Source: Piezodorus guildinii
Lineage: Eukaryota; Arthropoda; Insecta; Hemiptera; Pentatomidae
Length of the DNA stretch: 64,000 bases
Assembly (NCBI GenBank): GCA_023052935.1
Contig: CM041292.1
Coordinates: 82,656,169-82,720,168, forward strand
Reading direction: 5' to 3'
The notes under the pieces are model-generated. The model was not told the origin of the DNA and did not search any database. It was given only the letters and a program-made list of their open reading frames with translations. Below are positions 47,082-60,070 of this stretch, one piece after another. The position numbers and the translations under genes are program-made. Numbering within the stretch: position 1 is the first letter of the stretch; every line of letters begins with the position of its first letter.

Positions 47082-47971
47082 ATAGACTAGCTACAAAAGA
47101 AAAACATTGTATTTATATCCAGACCTTTTTTTCCCTTTTCTTTTTAACAACAAATTAAACTAATTTATATAAATAGGAATATCATTTTATTGATAACAAA
47201 AATAAAGGTTCTAAGTAGAAGTTAATTTTTATATTTTAATTTAACAGTTTTTAATAAAACATGTTGGTCAAGTCAAGACAGGAAAATATTGTTAATATTC
47301 TTAAAATTGATAAAATATAAATTATACTGAAGAAGATACTATACATAAACTATCACATCCTTCACCACTAAAGGCTCTTAACTTTCACTAAAAGAGGTCT
47401 TAATTTTAGACACTTCGTAAAATTTTAATTTTTAGACACAATATATAGATCAATACATTGTTTAAAAAAAATATCAATTATATGAATAAGGTTTGAGTAA
47501 TAAATTTTATACTCAATATATGAGCTTATTACAGAAATATTTTTTAATTGTATGAATATTTTTAAAATATTCATTTATAATAAAAATATAAATAATCACT
47601 ATTTTGTATCAAATGTTTATATACTGATAGAGCTTTATAAGATAATTCAACCCAAGTATTCCAGAAAGTTGCTATAAAACAAGTATAAGCCATATAAATA
47701 TATCTAAAAACATTGGTAATACCTTCTACTATTACAAACAATATAATGAATTAAAACTATTTCGGAGAGACAGAAATTATATGTTTCTACCTTTGTATGT
47801 ATGGGACTACAGAGAGGCTTACATCTGAACCAAGCCTTTGACAATGTTGATGACAAAAACCAAGATTTTTTTTATGAAACCTGACTAGAATTTTTCAATA
47901 CGTAAGACCATATACGGGTAAAATATATTGATTTTTTAATGGAATCATTAAATTTGAAGATTGATTAATTA

Positions 47972-48035
47972 AATGTTAATACTGATATCTTCATCTTTAA
48001 TTAAAATTAAAGATGAAGATATCACTATTAACATT
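47972..48035. repeat. Near-perfect 31 bp inverted repeat (hairpin)
   Basis: The arms 47972-48002 and 48005-48035 pair over 31 bp with a single mismatch and a 2 bp loop. The inner part is GATATCTTCATCTTTAATT. It lies about 520 bases past the stop of the zinc-finger gene on its strand. It could be a tiny MITE, a cruciform or a hairpin RNA, and the sequence alone does not say which. Confidence 0.8.
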
Positions 48036-48551
48036 GTAATGATATACAAAACAAATTCGGCTTCTCTACATGTGAAACTTGCAAACACAAATAATTGCAT
48101 TAAACAAATATATTTAATATAGTTCCAGCTTGGTAAAACTAAACAAAGTGTAAAAGTATAGTGAAGCATAATAAATTAATTCCTGTATTATGGAGTTACA
48201 TTCTCAAAATTCATTTTAAAAAAATAAAAGTTCATGATATAACGATTAGCGGATAATTATAAAATATTTAATTTTTAAAACATGAGATAATAACTAAAAA
48301 TCATGAGTAATTCAATCACAGAGCTTCAAAAGACAAAAATTTCATATTCTTCCTTTGTGTTATTTCAGTCACCAAATGAACCTACTATTTTTTACAGCTT
48401 TATCAATCATAATTTGTTATTTCTATAAATTAAGATTTATTTTTAAAATGAATATTAATAGAAATCAATTCAAAAGTTTCCACCTAAATAAGTTTAGAAC
48501 AGAAGTTTTGAATCTATGACTTAGAAGACTAAATATATAAATATGATCAAA
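48036..48551 (-). other. Probable 3' UTR of the zinc-finger gene
   Basis: AT-rich non-coding sequence past the stop. TTTATT at 48436-48441 on + is an AATAAA signal on the gene strand about 110 bases downstream of the stop. Confidence 0.5.
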
Positions 48552-49763
48552 TTAAAATTTCCCTTGATCTTTAACAAATGTAGATTTTAGGCATAGTGGA
48601 GAATGATGAAATTTACAATGTCGACGTAAAAAACTATTGCGATAAAATTTAGCATCACAATCACCACAGCAATATTGTGCTTGTAAAGTAATACCTTTGT
48701 GTTTTTTTTTTACATGTTCAGCTAATTTAGAATTCTTTTTGAAGCCTTCTGAACAAATTCCACACCTGAAATGTGATAGCTGCTTTGCATCAATACTATC
48801 AACATCCGTTTTTTTTTTGGAATGGAAAATTTTTAACCATTTAGAACTTTGCTCAGATGTTTTCTTCCTCTTTTTTGGAGTAACATCGGTGTTTTCCTTA
48901 TCATCATCTTCTTCTGGACTAGGTAAATTAAATCTTAACTTTCTCCTAGCATTTCTAGTTGGTTTAACTTCAAAATTTGCATAATGAACTGATACATCAG
49001 TAGTAAACATTATTTCATCGATTGTTTCAGCTGCTTCAATAGGATAAGCAGTGTGAGGTTTTAGAATGGATTTGATTGAGGGAGAATCATTTACTCTTTC
49101 ATTGGTAGTTAACTTATTCATTTCGTTTGACAATCCCGGTGATGTATAATCTTTCTCTAAATCTTCAGTTTCAATGACCTTTAAGTCATCTAAGCTTTTA
49201 CTGATTTTTGAATATTTCTGTAGAAAATAATTTTCAAAAACTTGAAAGTGTTTTCTTTCTATATGAATTAACAACAATTTATAATGTTTACGTAGTATCT
49301 TATGAGGGCAGAAACGACAGTAAACATACTTTTCTGGACTAAATCCAGAGAACATGCTAACTATACATAACTGATGTTTACGCAACACATGAGTGGGCAA
49401 TAAATCTTTGTGGTAAAACTTAGCTTCACAAAATGGGCATTCATAAAAGTCAGTATCACCAGGCTTTGAACTAAGTATTTGTTTAATTTCTAGTGGATGG
49501 GAGGTTTTAATATGTTCTTTAAGAATATATTCAAAACCAAAATCAAAAATACAAAATGGACAACATATTCGATGTGGTGTATTATTGTCGGAAATAAACT
49601 CATCCAGGACAGAGTCACTTTTAGGTGATAAAATTAATTTTTCCTGAATCCCATCAACTAAAGGAGGCGGAGGAAACTTTTCAGTCACTGTATCAGTGCT
49701 ACTGTTGGCAAATATATCTGCTGAAGTATTTAAAGCATCATCTGAATATTCGTCATCTTCCAT
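48552..49763 (-). CDS. C2H2 zinc-finger protein, five fingers
   Basis: A single frame of 403 residues. The N terminus is acidic (MEDDEYSDDALN). Three fingers follow: CPFC...HIKTSH about 68-89, CPFC...HVLRKH about 109-130, and CRFC...HIERKH about 149-172. A long variable linker carries an acidic patch (SPEEDDDKEN) and a basic PKKRKK likely to be a nuclear signal. Two more fingers lie near the C terminus: CGIC...HVKKKH about 334-358, and CGDC...HCKFHH about 366-387. It is probably a nuclear DNA- or RNA-binding protein. The paired-cluster layout is not one I can tie to a named gene. The start is the first ATG, with an in-frame TGA two codons upstream. A strong GTAAGT lies 12-17 bases upstream on the same strand, so an alternative spliced 5' end is possible. 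It is divergent from the KIAA1143-like gene. Confidence 0.9.
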   Translation of the reverse strand: MEDDEYSDDALNTSADIFANSSTDTVTEKFPPPPLVDGIQEKLILSPKSDSVLDEFISDNNTPHRICCPFCIFDFGFEYILKEHIKTSHPLEIKQILSSKPGDTDFYECPFCEAKFYHKDLLPTHVLRKHQLCIVSMFSGFSPEKYVYCRFCPHKILRKHYKLLLIHIERKHFQVFENYFLQKYSKISKSLDDLKVIETEDLEKDYTSPGLSNEMNKLTTNERVNDSPSIKSILKPHTAYPIEAAETIDEIMFTTDVSVHYANFEVKPTRNARRKLRFNLPSPEEDDDKENTDVTPKKRKKTSEQSSKWLKIFHSKKKTDVDSIDAKQLSHFRCGICSEGFKKNSKLAEHVKKKHKGITLQAQYCCGDCDAKFYRNSFLRRHCKFHHSPLCLKSTFVKDQGKF

Positions 49764-50494
<731 letters not shown>

Positions 50495-50734
50495 TAATTA
50501 ATTATTTGTGTCATTGTCTGGATGTAATGTTTTGTTGAAACCTACCTACTGTAGTTTGGCGGTTCTTATATAAATTAAAATAAGTTAACAGTTTCTCAGT
50601 TACATATGTTATTTTACATTCATTAGTAAACCTTTATTGAAGTAGTTTGTGTTTGCTTGGGGTACATCAGAAGTGTACCTCATTTTTGAAAACAGTTTAT
50701 AAACCCTCAATGAACACTTCTGTTTCATTCATAG

Positions 50735-50852
50735 AGGGAGGCTTTGCCACAATACAATTCTGATGATAGTGAAGGAGAAGACCAACAACCTGTAATAGTC
50801 GTTGTTAATCCAGGTGACCTTTCGGCTGAAGAAGTTGCTGAAGCCAAACGAG
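50735..50852 (+). CDS. KIAA1143-like protein, exon 2
   Basis: The acceptor is CATAG. The exon encodes REALPQYNSDDSEGEDQQPV, then IVVVNPGDLSAEEVAEAKR. This corresponds to the family's acidic stretch and the VV..GDLS.EEV motif. It ends in phase 1 before GTAACA. The remaining C-terminal part (basic, with GRIIYRKPVK in the human protein) was not found in the 13 kb that follow, so the last exon probably lies beyond the window. Confidence 0.9.
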
Positions 50853-52465
50853 GTAACAATTACAAATAATTTTAGTATTACTATTTTCTTATCTTTGAAT
50901 TGAATGAGTAGTTCCTCAATTAGGTTACATTTTCAATTGAATATCTTCTTTATTTTAGAAGAGATGAAGTTGTTGTGGACTAGACATTCTTATGTTCCAA
51001 TTTATTTATCTTTCTTGGTCATCAGTTATTATCTAAAGTAGATTTGTCAAAATCTTGTGATTAGAGTTTTGTAAAATAAATTTACTTCTTGAATCAAATT
51101 AGTAGTTCTTTAAATTTTTATTAAATAATAATACACGTGAATGGAATTCCACTTGAAGTGCATCAAGTTCTGAGAATTTGTTTTTAAATTGAGTTTTATT
51201 TATAAATTTCAATGTCATTAATTAATTTAGGATATAGCCTTATATTAATGAAATACTGCCTATATCAACTTTAATAATACATTTACATACTTACTCATGT
51301 CAGTTACGTATACATATATTACACAACTTGCATTAGATGTATTACATATTGATACATATACATACATATTACTAAGATAGAGGAAGAAGAAGACTCATAC
51401 ATTATTAGTATTTTGACTGCTAAGAATACATTAACCTTTCACAAATTTTGTTCTAAATTACCTCCCAAATATTTTTAATGTTTTGGGGATAGTATATGGA
51501 TTCTTAAAAAATTATATTTTCTTTAAATTAGTGATTATTAAAATGCTACTGATAAAATTGTTTAATTTTATTAATTTAAAATATATACCAAAATGTTGCT
51601 TTGGTAATTAGTTTGCAAATAGGGATGTACTGCATTTATACTTATACTTTTGGCCTCTGTATATTGTTAAATTATATGTGCTGAGTTAAAATATTTATGA
51701 TACAGAAAAATATTTGTTATAATGTTTGTTTTTTGTATTCTGTTAAAATTCATTAATAATTAAAATATTATATTAGCAAATAAGTTAGTACAACACAGAC
51801 TGTTGTTCCTACCTTACAGTTTTCCATAACTTTCGGAACTTTTTCTTATGAACGTGTGTGGTTGGCTGTTGATATAATGATAGGAATGATAATCAGGATT
51901 TAATCTTGATATTTTATTTGTTTGACAAAGTTTCGACCCAATAATAGAAAGAGTTTTTAGAAAATAAAACAGTTTTTAGGTGATATCTCTTATCTCTATA
52001 ACTCAGGTCTGAAACATTGGAAAAATTAAAAGAAATATTAAGGCTGACTGCTGATTATTATTCCTATGTTCAAATTTTTATTAATTTTGTATTTCCTTTT
52101 CTGAAATTTTTATACTTATTATAATACTACGAGTAAGGAAGGTTGTTCTGAAAGTGAGCTATGTTTTTATGATGTTAATAATTTAAAATGCCCTTTTTTA
52201 TAATAATAATCAGGGAATAAACAATGTTCTATTCTGTATATATTTGTTTGGTGATAGACTGATTATAAAGGGTCACATCATAAAAATTAGTTAGTTACAA
52301 ATTCCGTTAATTGAGTTAACTATATTATTTTTGGATGACAATTTAATATTTATTTTTATAAACATGCCTTTATTAACTGCCCAGTAGGAAGGAATTAATT
52401 TTTACTGATTTAAGGGGAAGAATTTCATCAAATACATGTAAGAAGAAGTTGGTTTTGTGTTCAGT

Positions 52466-52609
52466 TATTGAAACACTTCAATTAAGTAACCTTAATTAAT
52501 TGTGCCTACATTAAGCATCGACACAATAAATTAAGTAACCTTAATTAATTGTGCCTACCTTAAGCATCGACACAATAAATAAAGGTTACTTTATCGAAGT
52601 ATTTCAATA
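52466..52609. mobile_element. Small MITE with two 49 bp tandem units
   Basis: Outer arms 52466-52493 and 52582-52609 are reverse complements with three mismatches over 28 bp (TATTGAAACACTTCAATTAA / TATTGAAATACTTCGATAAA). Between and overlapping them are two 49 bp direct copies, 52482-52530 and 52531-52579, differing at one base. Each contains CTTAATTAATTGTGCCTAC and CATCGACACAATAAA. It directly abuts a SINE fragment on the right. Confidence 0.75.
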
Positions 52610-52830
52610 GCCTTCTATATCCTAGTTCACAGGTTCAAACCTGGCAAATGACCCTAGGATTTTGTAAAGTGAGTTAAAATTCTTGGTTATGCCGTCCTTT
52701 ATGAGGCACATAAAATAGTGTTCCCAAGCCAATTCGATGTCAGGTATTAATTAAAGACACTTGTCTAAATTTAACCTATATAGGCAGAATTTAGGACTCC
52801 CACTGTAGTATCGTCCGATTAGACACATTT
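52610..52830 (+). repeat. SINE family 1, 5'-truncated copy g
   Basis: Starts in the middle of the tRNA-like head, keeps the B box (GGTTCAAACCT) and the body to 'ggactcccactgtagtatcg', and loses the tail. It is moderately diverged. The left end coincides with the right end of the small MITE, so that element may have inserted into it. Confidence 0.82.
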
Positions 52831-52932
52831 TTTGTTAAATCATTCTCCACCATTCCTTTCCTTTCTGCTATATGGGATCTGGCACTTTACATCCTTCACA
52901 GCACTGAGTACATAGTAGCATTAAGTGATTTT

Positions 52933-53221
52933 TGTTTGTTTGTTTATTTATTTAACGTCCCTTTATGCTGTGTGGCTAATCGGACGATGCTACAGTGGGA
53001 GTCCTAAATTTTGTCTATCCAGGTTTTATTAGGATAGGGATCTTTAACGAGCACCTGACATCGCACAGGCTCGGGACCACCTTTTAATGTCCCCTCCGAA
53101 GGAGGCATAACTAAGGATTTTTTACTCCCATTAAAGAATCCTAGGGCTACCTGCGGGTTTTCACCTGAGACCTTTGGCATAAGAGACTGTTATGCTAACC
53201 ACCCTGCTACAGGTAACCCCC
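52933..53221 (-). repeat. SINE family 1, copy h, with 12 bp target duplication
   Basis: Minus-strand copy, 289 bp, between direct repeats TTAAGTGATTTT at 52921-52932 and 53222-53233. The body is close to copies b and e. It lies in opposite orientation to copy g only about 100 bp away. Confidence 0.93.
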
Positions 53222-54779
53222 TTAAGTGATTTTAAAGTGACATTTGTTTTAATATCATAAAGCATTACAATCACATATATCCATTAAATAAACTACTTCA
53301 CTCATTTTTTAAACAAGTTTTTGGTCTACATTTTCATTATTTAACAATCTTTGGTATCTTCTGGTTATCTATTAATATATTAGTTAAAGCATTTATTCCT
53401 TCATTCAGCCTTATTTATTTATCAAATACATATTAAATCTTTTGATTTATTTTTCTTTTTATTTGATTTATCTTTCTTTTTATTTTTCTTTACCACGATT
53501 TTAGTATCAGTAATTTTAAATTTATTTTTTTGCCTTAAAGATGTACTTAATTTTTGTAGTTATATAAAAAAAAAATCAAAACCTGTTTCTAAATGCAAGT
53601 AACCTAAGTGTTGGAAAGAAATGTTTAAATTTTTTCAAGTAATATTACACGTAAAGTGAGAAACTGTTCAAAACATTGGTCTCTGTTGTATTCTGATTAT
53701 CTTAATTTTAGTTTGAGCCACAATTTGGTGATTTGAAAATTTTAAAGTTTTAAATGAACTTTTAATCTGTCCCTAAATTAACATGACATTATTAATTGAG
53801 AAGTTCATTTGGAAAAAGACAGTTAAAAATATTCTGGTTAGTATCTTCAACTGTTTTGTGGTCTTTTATTTAATGGTTAATTATTTATAAATTGAAATAC
53901 CAATTTCAGTTGCATTGTTGTTTCATATATCAATTTTTTTGTCTTTAGTCCTATCCTAGGGAAACATCTTGATTATAATTTTTGTTTTGTTAATTATTGT
54001 TGTTGAGTAAATTTTGATTAAAAATGTTGTCATTTATTTTGAAAATAATAATAGCTGGAATAGCAATAGCTTAAAATAATTATAGCTGCATTCTCCATTA
54101 TTTTATTAAGTATTTTAAGTTATATTTATTGTGCGATGTTTAAATTAAGTAAGATATATTATTGTAAAAATTATTTTAATTTTTACCTTGGACACTATTA
54201 TATAGGTAGAAGAGGGAGTTATGGAGAAAAAGAATAATTTGTATTTATTACTTAGTCAAGGCCTTGATTATCAGTTCTTTAAATATTTAATATTTTATCG
54301 ATTTTCCCTTTATTATGTATTAAAATTTCTAATTTAATTTATGATTTCCATCAGATAATTAAAAAAAATATTGAAGCAACTATTAATTTGTAGTAAGAAT
54401 CAGTCAGACGATTTTGATTTTTATCTTCTTTCTCATTCTTTATAGTTAGTTTTGATTAACCCAAAATTTAATCGAAAGAACTGTTAAAGTTCCTATAGAT
54501 TAACCATTTGTGGTAATTTAGGCATGGAAAATGGAAGAAGAAAAATGTTTGTATGTAATCTAAGTTTAAAGCTGGTCATTCACAAGATGATGTTTCTCTC
54601 AGTTCCCTACAGCTATATCCTCCTTTAGATTATATTCTATTTATATTATAGCTAGATCCTTAAGATATTGAAGGAATTAATAATTATCTATATTTAAACT
54701 GTTTATACACATTTCTTTATAAATGATCAGAATTTCTGTTCTTGGCCCTGAAAGCGCCCCTTTTTTAATCAATATTAAT

Positions 54780-55540
54780 ATGGTCATAGGAATGGTGGGA
54801 GGGGGGGCACATGCTTCCTATATCAACCTTTTACATGTGTTGCAACGACAAATATAATCTGTGGGGCCGGAAGCTTGCTCCTGTGACGTCACAAGTTACC
54901 GACTGCTTGCTAGGTTCCGGCAGACACGCGGGCGATCTCATTCTATCGGCGGGGGGTGTAACCTTGGCTCGGGCCATCCTCCTCCCCCCGTCTGCTTGGC
55001 AAATGGACTTGTCTGACTTTCGAACCCGGGATCCGCCATGTTGCTCTTTTTATGAACTAGAGCTATGCTGATCTCAACGTAATTATTGGTGATATTATCA
55101 GAATACCAATTAGGACTGATGAGTGCGGAGCAATTTTTAAGACAATGTTTTAAATAGTATTCAAATTTTCGCCACATGTGTGTTTGTGAAAATTGAGGAA
55201 AAATGGGTTGGTGCACAATGTTGTGTAATGTCGGAAAAGTGGTATAAAGGAGCCCGGCGGTGGCGTTCCGGTCGACCCTCAAAGCACTGCAGACGGGGGA
55301 GGGTAGTTGAATGACTCCTCTACTTTTTAATTTTTATTATTTTTCTTCCTTTTTATTTATGCCTGACCTTCATGCTCATTCCAAATATTCTCCTATATAT
55401 TATATTCCTACTATTATTACAGTTTATTGTTTTGCATATATCGTGTGAATGTAGTATGAATGTTGTACTTTATCACTATTAAAAATGTCCTAAATTGGAC
55501 AGATTGTAATATACTCAATAAAAAATTGTTTCTAAAAAAA
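54780..55540 (+). promoter_or_regulatory. GC-rich island with promoter-like elements, possible solo LTR
   Basis: A sharp GC-rich patch in AT-rich DNA. It contains a perfect CRE, TGACGTCA (54884-54891), G runs, and 'ggtataaaggagcccggcgg' with TATAAA at 55243-55248. A candidate start lies about 30 bases on, near CCTCAAAGCACTGCAG, and AATAAA is at 55517-55522. The promoter-to-polyadenylation layout over 280 bp resembles an LTR (U3-R-U5), but no second copy, PBS or target duplication was seen. A true CpG-island promoter of an unseen transcript is the alternative. Confidence 0.4.
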
Positions 55541-56389
55541 ACAAAAAACTATTATTACTGACTTAATATCTATCTTATAGCGTAAATGTCAACTGATATC
55601 ATGAAGAATATATTTAATTATAAATTTAACTGACGTCTAGATTCTGGTATTTAAATAAAATGGTCTTGAAATCATTAGTTTTGATCAATCTTTTCGGAAA
55701 CAACTCTAATAGGTTATAAATTATTAAAAATCAACTGTAGTTAACCCAATGAAGAATGAGGTTGTTCGGATGACGTCCAATACCTGATTAAAATAAATAT
55801 GAAAACTATTCATAAACATCGTCAGCACTTAACTTGTTAGTTTGTTATCAGCCCAACCTGAAATGGACTAAATTAATAATCATTCTGAAATGTGAAAACA
55901 ATACCACCGTAATGGATCGTAAATACGTCTAGTATTTTTACTTAACTATCAGACGGATTAGACGTGACTGAACAGGATGACGTATTAGGTCTAAACGTCT
56001 AACAAGTGGTAATATTTTCCCTCAGTATATTTTCCATTTTGTTGTTAATTAAGTTTTAAGGTTTTCTTCATGAGAAGTAATATGTTTTTTATTTCAATTT
56101 TTTTAATTACTTCACTTTTTTTATTCATGATTCTCAATTCTTAAGAGAGCATAACTCCACAGGAAAACTAAATTTTTCTTGAAATAAAAATAAGTATCAT
56201 AAAATCGAAAATATATTAAACTTCTATTCCTTTCTAATTATATTTTACCTTAGTTATAACATTTTATTAATTGTTATCCAGTTTGCGTATGCAGGAGGGA
56301 TTTAAAATGACTATTGTATGCAGCTGGTTGCAATAATTTAATAAATTCGTATATATATTGTATGTTAGGTTTGTGATGAGTGGTCTCAT

Positions 56390-57180
56390 TTTACATTAAC
56401 GTACCTATATATGGAATATAAATGAAGGGAAAATATTACAATCGTGAAAATTTTCGAATTCAAGTAATCACTGAAAATGCACGTTTTAAGATTCCCTGCT
56501 TCTAAATAACCAATTCCCGCAAAAAAATCTGTTTGTGTCTATGTTTTCAGTCTAGCTCGAAAACGGTAGTGTGATTTGAACTAAAATTTCGTATTTTAGG
56601 CGTTTATATGTCTGAGATGTTATAGCAAATCTTTTAACAAAATCGGTAAACCAGAAGGGTCATTTTTCATTATGCATTTTTCAATTTTTTACGATTTGCT
56701 CTGAAGCGGCTCTAAACATTTTTAATAAACTCGTTATATCGATGTAAAATTTAATGGGGTTTAATATGATGTCGGTTTCATCTCGTTGAAATAGTCTGAC
56801 ATGGCTTAAAAGACGGTATTTTAAACTTTCTTTCACTAAAGTATTCTTAATTTTGTCAATTCCATATCATCTTTTCGGCATTGATATATAAATTAGGTAA
56901 ATATATAAATTGAACGAATTTAATATCCAACTAAAGGAGAAAAGTACAAAGGAATCTTTTATGTTATTTTTGTTTTTTTGAACATAAAAACAGTAATTAG
57001 ATATGTATATACCATTGTACACAAAGTTGTAAAAGGTAACGCAGATAAATGAAAAGCCGATAAAACTAACTGATAGTTCTAGATAATAATATAATAGATT
57101 ATTTAATGTAACACATGTTTCTATCAAAACTCAATGTAGTTCTTTTAACCTTTTTTGATCTCTAACATTACTTAAAAACT
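56390..57180. mobile_element. Foldback family, single half copy
   Basis: Follows the right arm of the elements at 11935 and 60647 in the same order: 'gaaaattttcgaattcaagt', 'gagatgttatagcaaatctt', 'ctcgttatatcgatgtaaaa', 'ccaactaaaggagaaaagta' and 'ccgataaaactaactgatag'. The opposite arm and the GGTGCGGG terminus are not present, so it is a broken or solo half. Confidence 0.75.
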
Positions 57181-57207
57181 CTTAAATGGATCAGTATTTT
57201 AATCTTC

Positions 57208-57620
57208 TTTTTTTTAAATGTATTTTGTTGATATTTACAACTATATATGAAATATATACATGTAATTAAGAATACTAGATGGGCATGAAAAGTTTCGTGA
57301 AGAAACTATTCAGCTTATCCGTGTTTATTTAAAAAGTATTCCGAGGCCATCGTCTTTTCAGGTGCCTCGAAGAATTATTTGGAAGATATGGAGATGTGAG
57401 GGAACGAACTAGTTGGTTTGCCTAGGCTGGTAGTTTGGACATAAAGGAAATATATCGTTTCAGACTAAGTCAACAACTAATGGGATTTTTAGGTTTTTAT
57501 GGATGGGGGATTTAAAATATTGGATTGCAAGGATTGGATGCTGGAGGAATTTGATGGTTTAGTGGAACCCCATAGCTCAATCCAAGGTACACGTAGGCCT
57601 AATGATGGTAATATAAATTA
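57208..57620 (+). repeat. Dispersed repeat, family 3, long copy
   Basis: Begins with a T run, then 'tgttgatatttacaactata'. It continues with 'gaggccatcgtcttttcagg', 'tttttatggatgggggattt' and 'tttagtggaaccccatagct'. These blocks correspond in order to 33100-33480 and to the head of 44925-45065. No intact frame is present. Confidence 0.55.
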
Positions 57621-58684
57621 GTTTTGCGTAGTATGTGAGAATTTGAGGATTTTGTAATATTTTTTTTTTAGAATCTTAGTCGAAACAAACTCACATTTAA
57701 GCCTGCAACCGTGGTCCGATGGAAGTTTTTTATTCCATAATTTCGAAACTCTCACACTCAAGATATTTTTTGTCATCTCTTCATTGACCAGAAAATTTCG
57801 TGTCACATAATCTTAATAGGTTAATACCAGTAAATTTTGTTAAAGAATGAAAATTTCGTGTAAAAATGTTAGTATAAAGTTTGTTTTTAAATTTTATATT
57901 GTTATTGTGTATACACATATTTTACTGTATTTTTGATCTGATAATTTTCTTTTGCTTTAGTATAATAAATCAGTTATTGGTTGGTCATAACATAAAGGAT
58001 GAACTGATGATGTTATATTAAAATATTAAATTATTTGTATAAATAATGAGAGTTGAGATTTATAGATGTTAAAATGCTGCTTCATTGCGTTATTCTATAA
58101 AAGACTGAAAGTTTAAAACTTTCTTTTATGTTTTCAAAATGTTCATATATCCCCTCCTTGATAACTTATATCGTTTGTTATCGACGTTGTGGGTTATAAA
58201 ATGGTCTAAGGATTTATTGTAATCTTCTGATAACAGTGAGGGTGCAGTATGTTAGTTAAAATTAGTTGTTGGGACATACCTACTTTAAGGCTGCTTGTGC
58301 TGTGATCCTTTATCAAACGAAACCTTCTATTCTTGTCTCAAAATCTATGTATCTTTCTATTTGTAACCATAATTTCGATTGCCGTTCTTAAACTGTGTGG
58401 ACCTTATCGCTGCTGACCGTAAACATTTCTTTATTAACATGATTCTTACTTGCCAGTAGAATTACAGTTTTCAACATGGGAATCTTTATTTAAATGAAAG
58501 TCATTGATATTTGTGTAGTGATTTTTATTCTAATTAATTTTTGGGTTTAACAAGATACTGTTATGATGTATTAGAAATATGAATACTGGTTAAATCTCAA
58601 ATCGTGAGGAACAGAACACAATAGTTTTCATAACCAAGGTTCATAGGTGAGCCTGATTAATTAGTCCTAAGAATCTTTTTTTTA

Positions 58685-58790
58685 CTTATTATTTTCATAA
58701 CGAACCTTTAAAAAAATTACTTCCTCAAAATTTGAGGCTCTACGTTTCAAGATATGCCGAACCCAAATTAAGAATAAAAAAATATTCATT
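58685..58790 (+). repeat. Short dispersed repeat shared with 42175-42290
   Basis: Blocks 'cgaaccttt', 'ttgaggctctacgtttcaag' and 'gccgaacccaaattaag' match those at 42181-42270 ('gaacctttgtaa', 'cttacgtttcaagacac', 'tagaacccgaaaaaag'). The rest is not aligned. Probably part of a larger unknown element. Confidence 0.45.
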
Positions 58791-59289
58791 GATCGGATTA
58801 GCTCAATAAAGTTAATTGAATTAAATAATACTTTGTAAATAATCGTAATATTTATTATTTATAAAATCTGAGTTATTTCGTAAGTTTTTAAATATTTTTG
58901 CATCAGAATACAACAAAAGCAACTTATAATTAACCATACGGGAAAACACGATGGTTCTTTGACTGTCACGAGATAGGGTATGATGATGGGGTAATATACT
59001 GTTGGGAGCAACAAATTATAACAAAGATCTCCTATTCACATATGGTATAAAATTTATCACCAACTGATTATTTAAGGAAACATAAACGACCCTTTTCTGT
59101 CCAGAATTGTTACTTGTGATGAAAAACGGATATTTAACGATATCAGTAGACATTGCGGACAGTGGCTGACAAGAAGAAGCAGCACCTTTTCCTAAGCCCC
59201 CAATTCATCAAAAAAGCTGATAGTTACTGTTTCGTGGGCTTCATTTGGTTTGATACAATATAGCTTCTTAAAAACTGTAGAAACCATCA

Positions 59290-60070
59290 ATGCCAAACCG
59301 TATTATTATTATTATTATACGGCTCTACGACCCAAGCGTTGAGGCTTGGCCTGCTCCAACATTGGCCGCCAGTCATATCTGTTTAGTGCTGCTGCCCTCC
59401 AGTTACGTCTGCCAAGTATCGACAATGCATCGGAAACACAATCTTCCCATCGGAGCCATTGGTCGTCCAACCTTCCGTGTTCCAGACAGTTTCTCCGATA
59501 GGACTTTAAATGGGATTTCCTTTAGATTCATCCTAGCGACGTTGCCCGCCCATCTTAATCGAGAGAATTTAATCACATCGACCACTTCTAAGTCTTTGTA
59601 AAGTCTTCTTAGCTCCAGATTTGTCCTTCGCCTCCACCCTCTGTTGACACATGCTGCTCCATAAATTCTCCTTTTGATCTTTCGTTCGAACCTGGACAGT
59701 TCCAGATCCTGAGTCCTTGTAAGTGTCCAGGTTTCTGAGCCATATATTAGAACAGGTTGGATCAAAGTCTTATATATCCTTACTTTGTGGATTTTTACAG
59801 GTTGCTAGACCAGAGTTGCTTTTGAAGTGCGAAGGAACATCGATTTACAGCCTCAATACGTCTGTCTATTTCTTCACCAATGTCGTTCCGAGAGTTCGTT
59901 TGGGAGCCCAAGTAGACAAATCCTTGTACCAATTCTATCCTGTGTGAACCCTACTAAATAAAGGCTTCTCAGATATCATGCTTTGGATTTACACACATAT
60001 ATTTTAATTTATCCGAGTTTATTAGAAGCCCCATACGTGCTGCTGCTATCTCAAGAGCTTCGAACCGTAG
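59290..60070 (-). pseudogene. RTE-type LINE 3' fragment with (ATA)n tail
   Basis: On the minus strand, from about 60050 downward: EIAAARMGLLINSDKLKYM, then LVQGFVYLGSQTNSRNDIGE and EIDRRIEAVNRCSFALQKQL. After stops, the open frame 59765-59403 gives MIQPVLIYGSETWTLTRTQD, FERKIKRRIYG, WRRRTNLELRRLYKD and FSRLRWAGNVARM. The end near 59310 is followed by an ATA repeat, a typical RTE-class 3' end. Several stops and frameshifts make it dead. Confidence 0.85.

Noticed and set aside
48697..48984. Plus-strand frame opposite the zinc-finger gene
   Set aside because: Antisense shadow of the finger-coding region; no independent support.
50959..51070. Possible third exon of the KIAA1143-like gene after a TTTTAG at 50953-50958
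   Set aside because: The phase fits, but the encoded sequence has nothing in common with the basic family C terminus.
52482..52579. CRISPR-like direct repeats
   Set aside because: Only two adjacent 49 bp copies with no spacer, in a eukaryotic genome. They belong to a small TIR element.
54811..55071. 86-codon frame over the GC-rich island
   Set aside because: Overlaps an opposite-strand frame of similar length and has no recognised domain. GC-rich sequence tends to give long chance frames.
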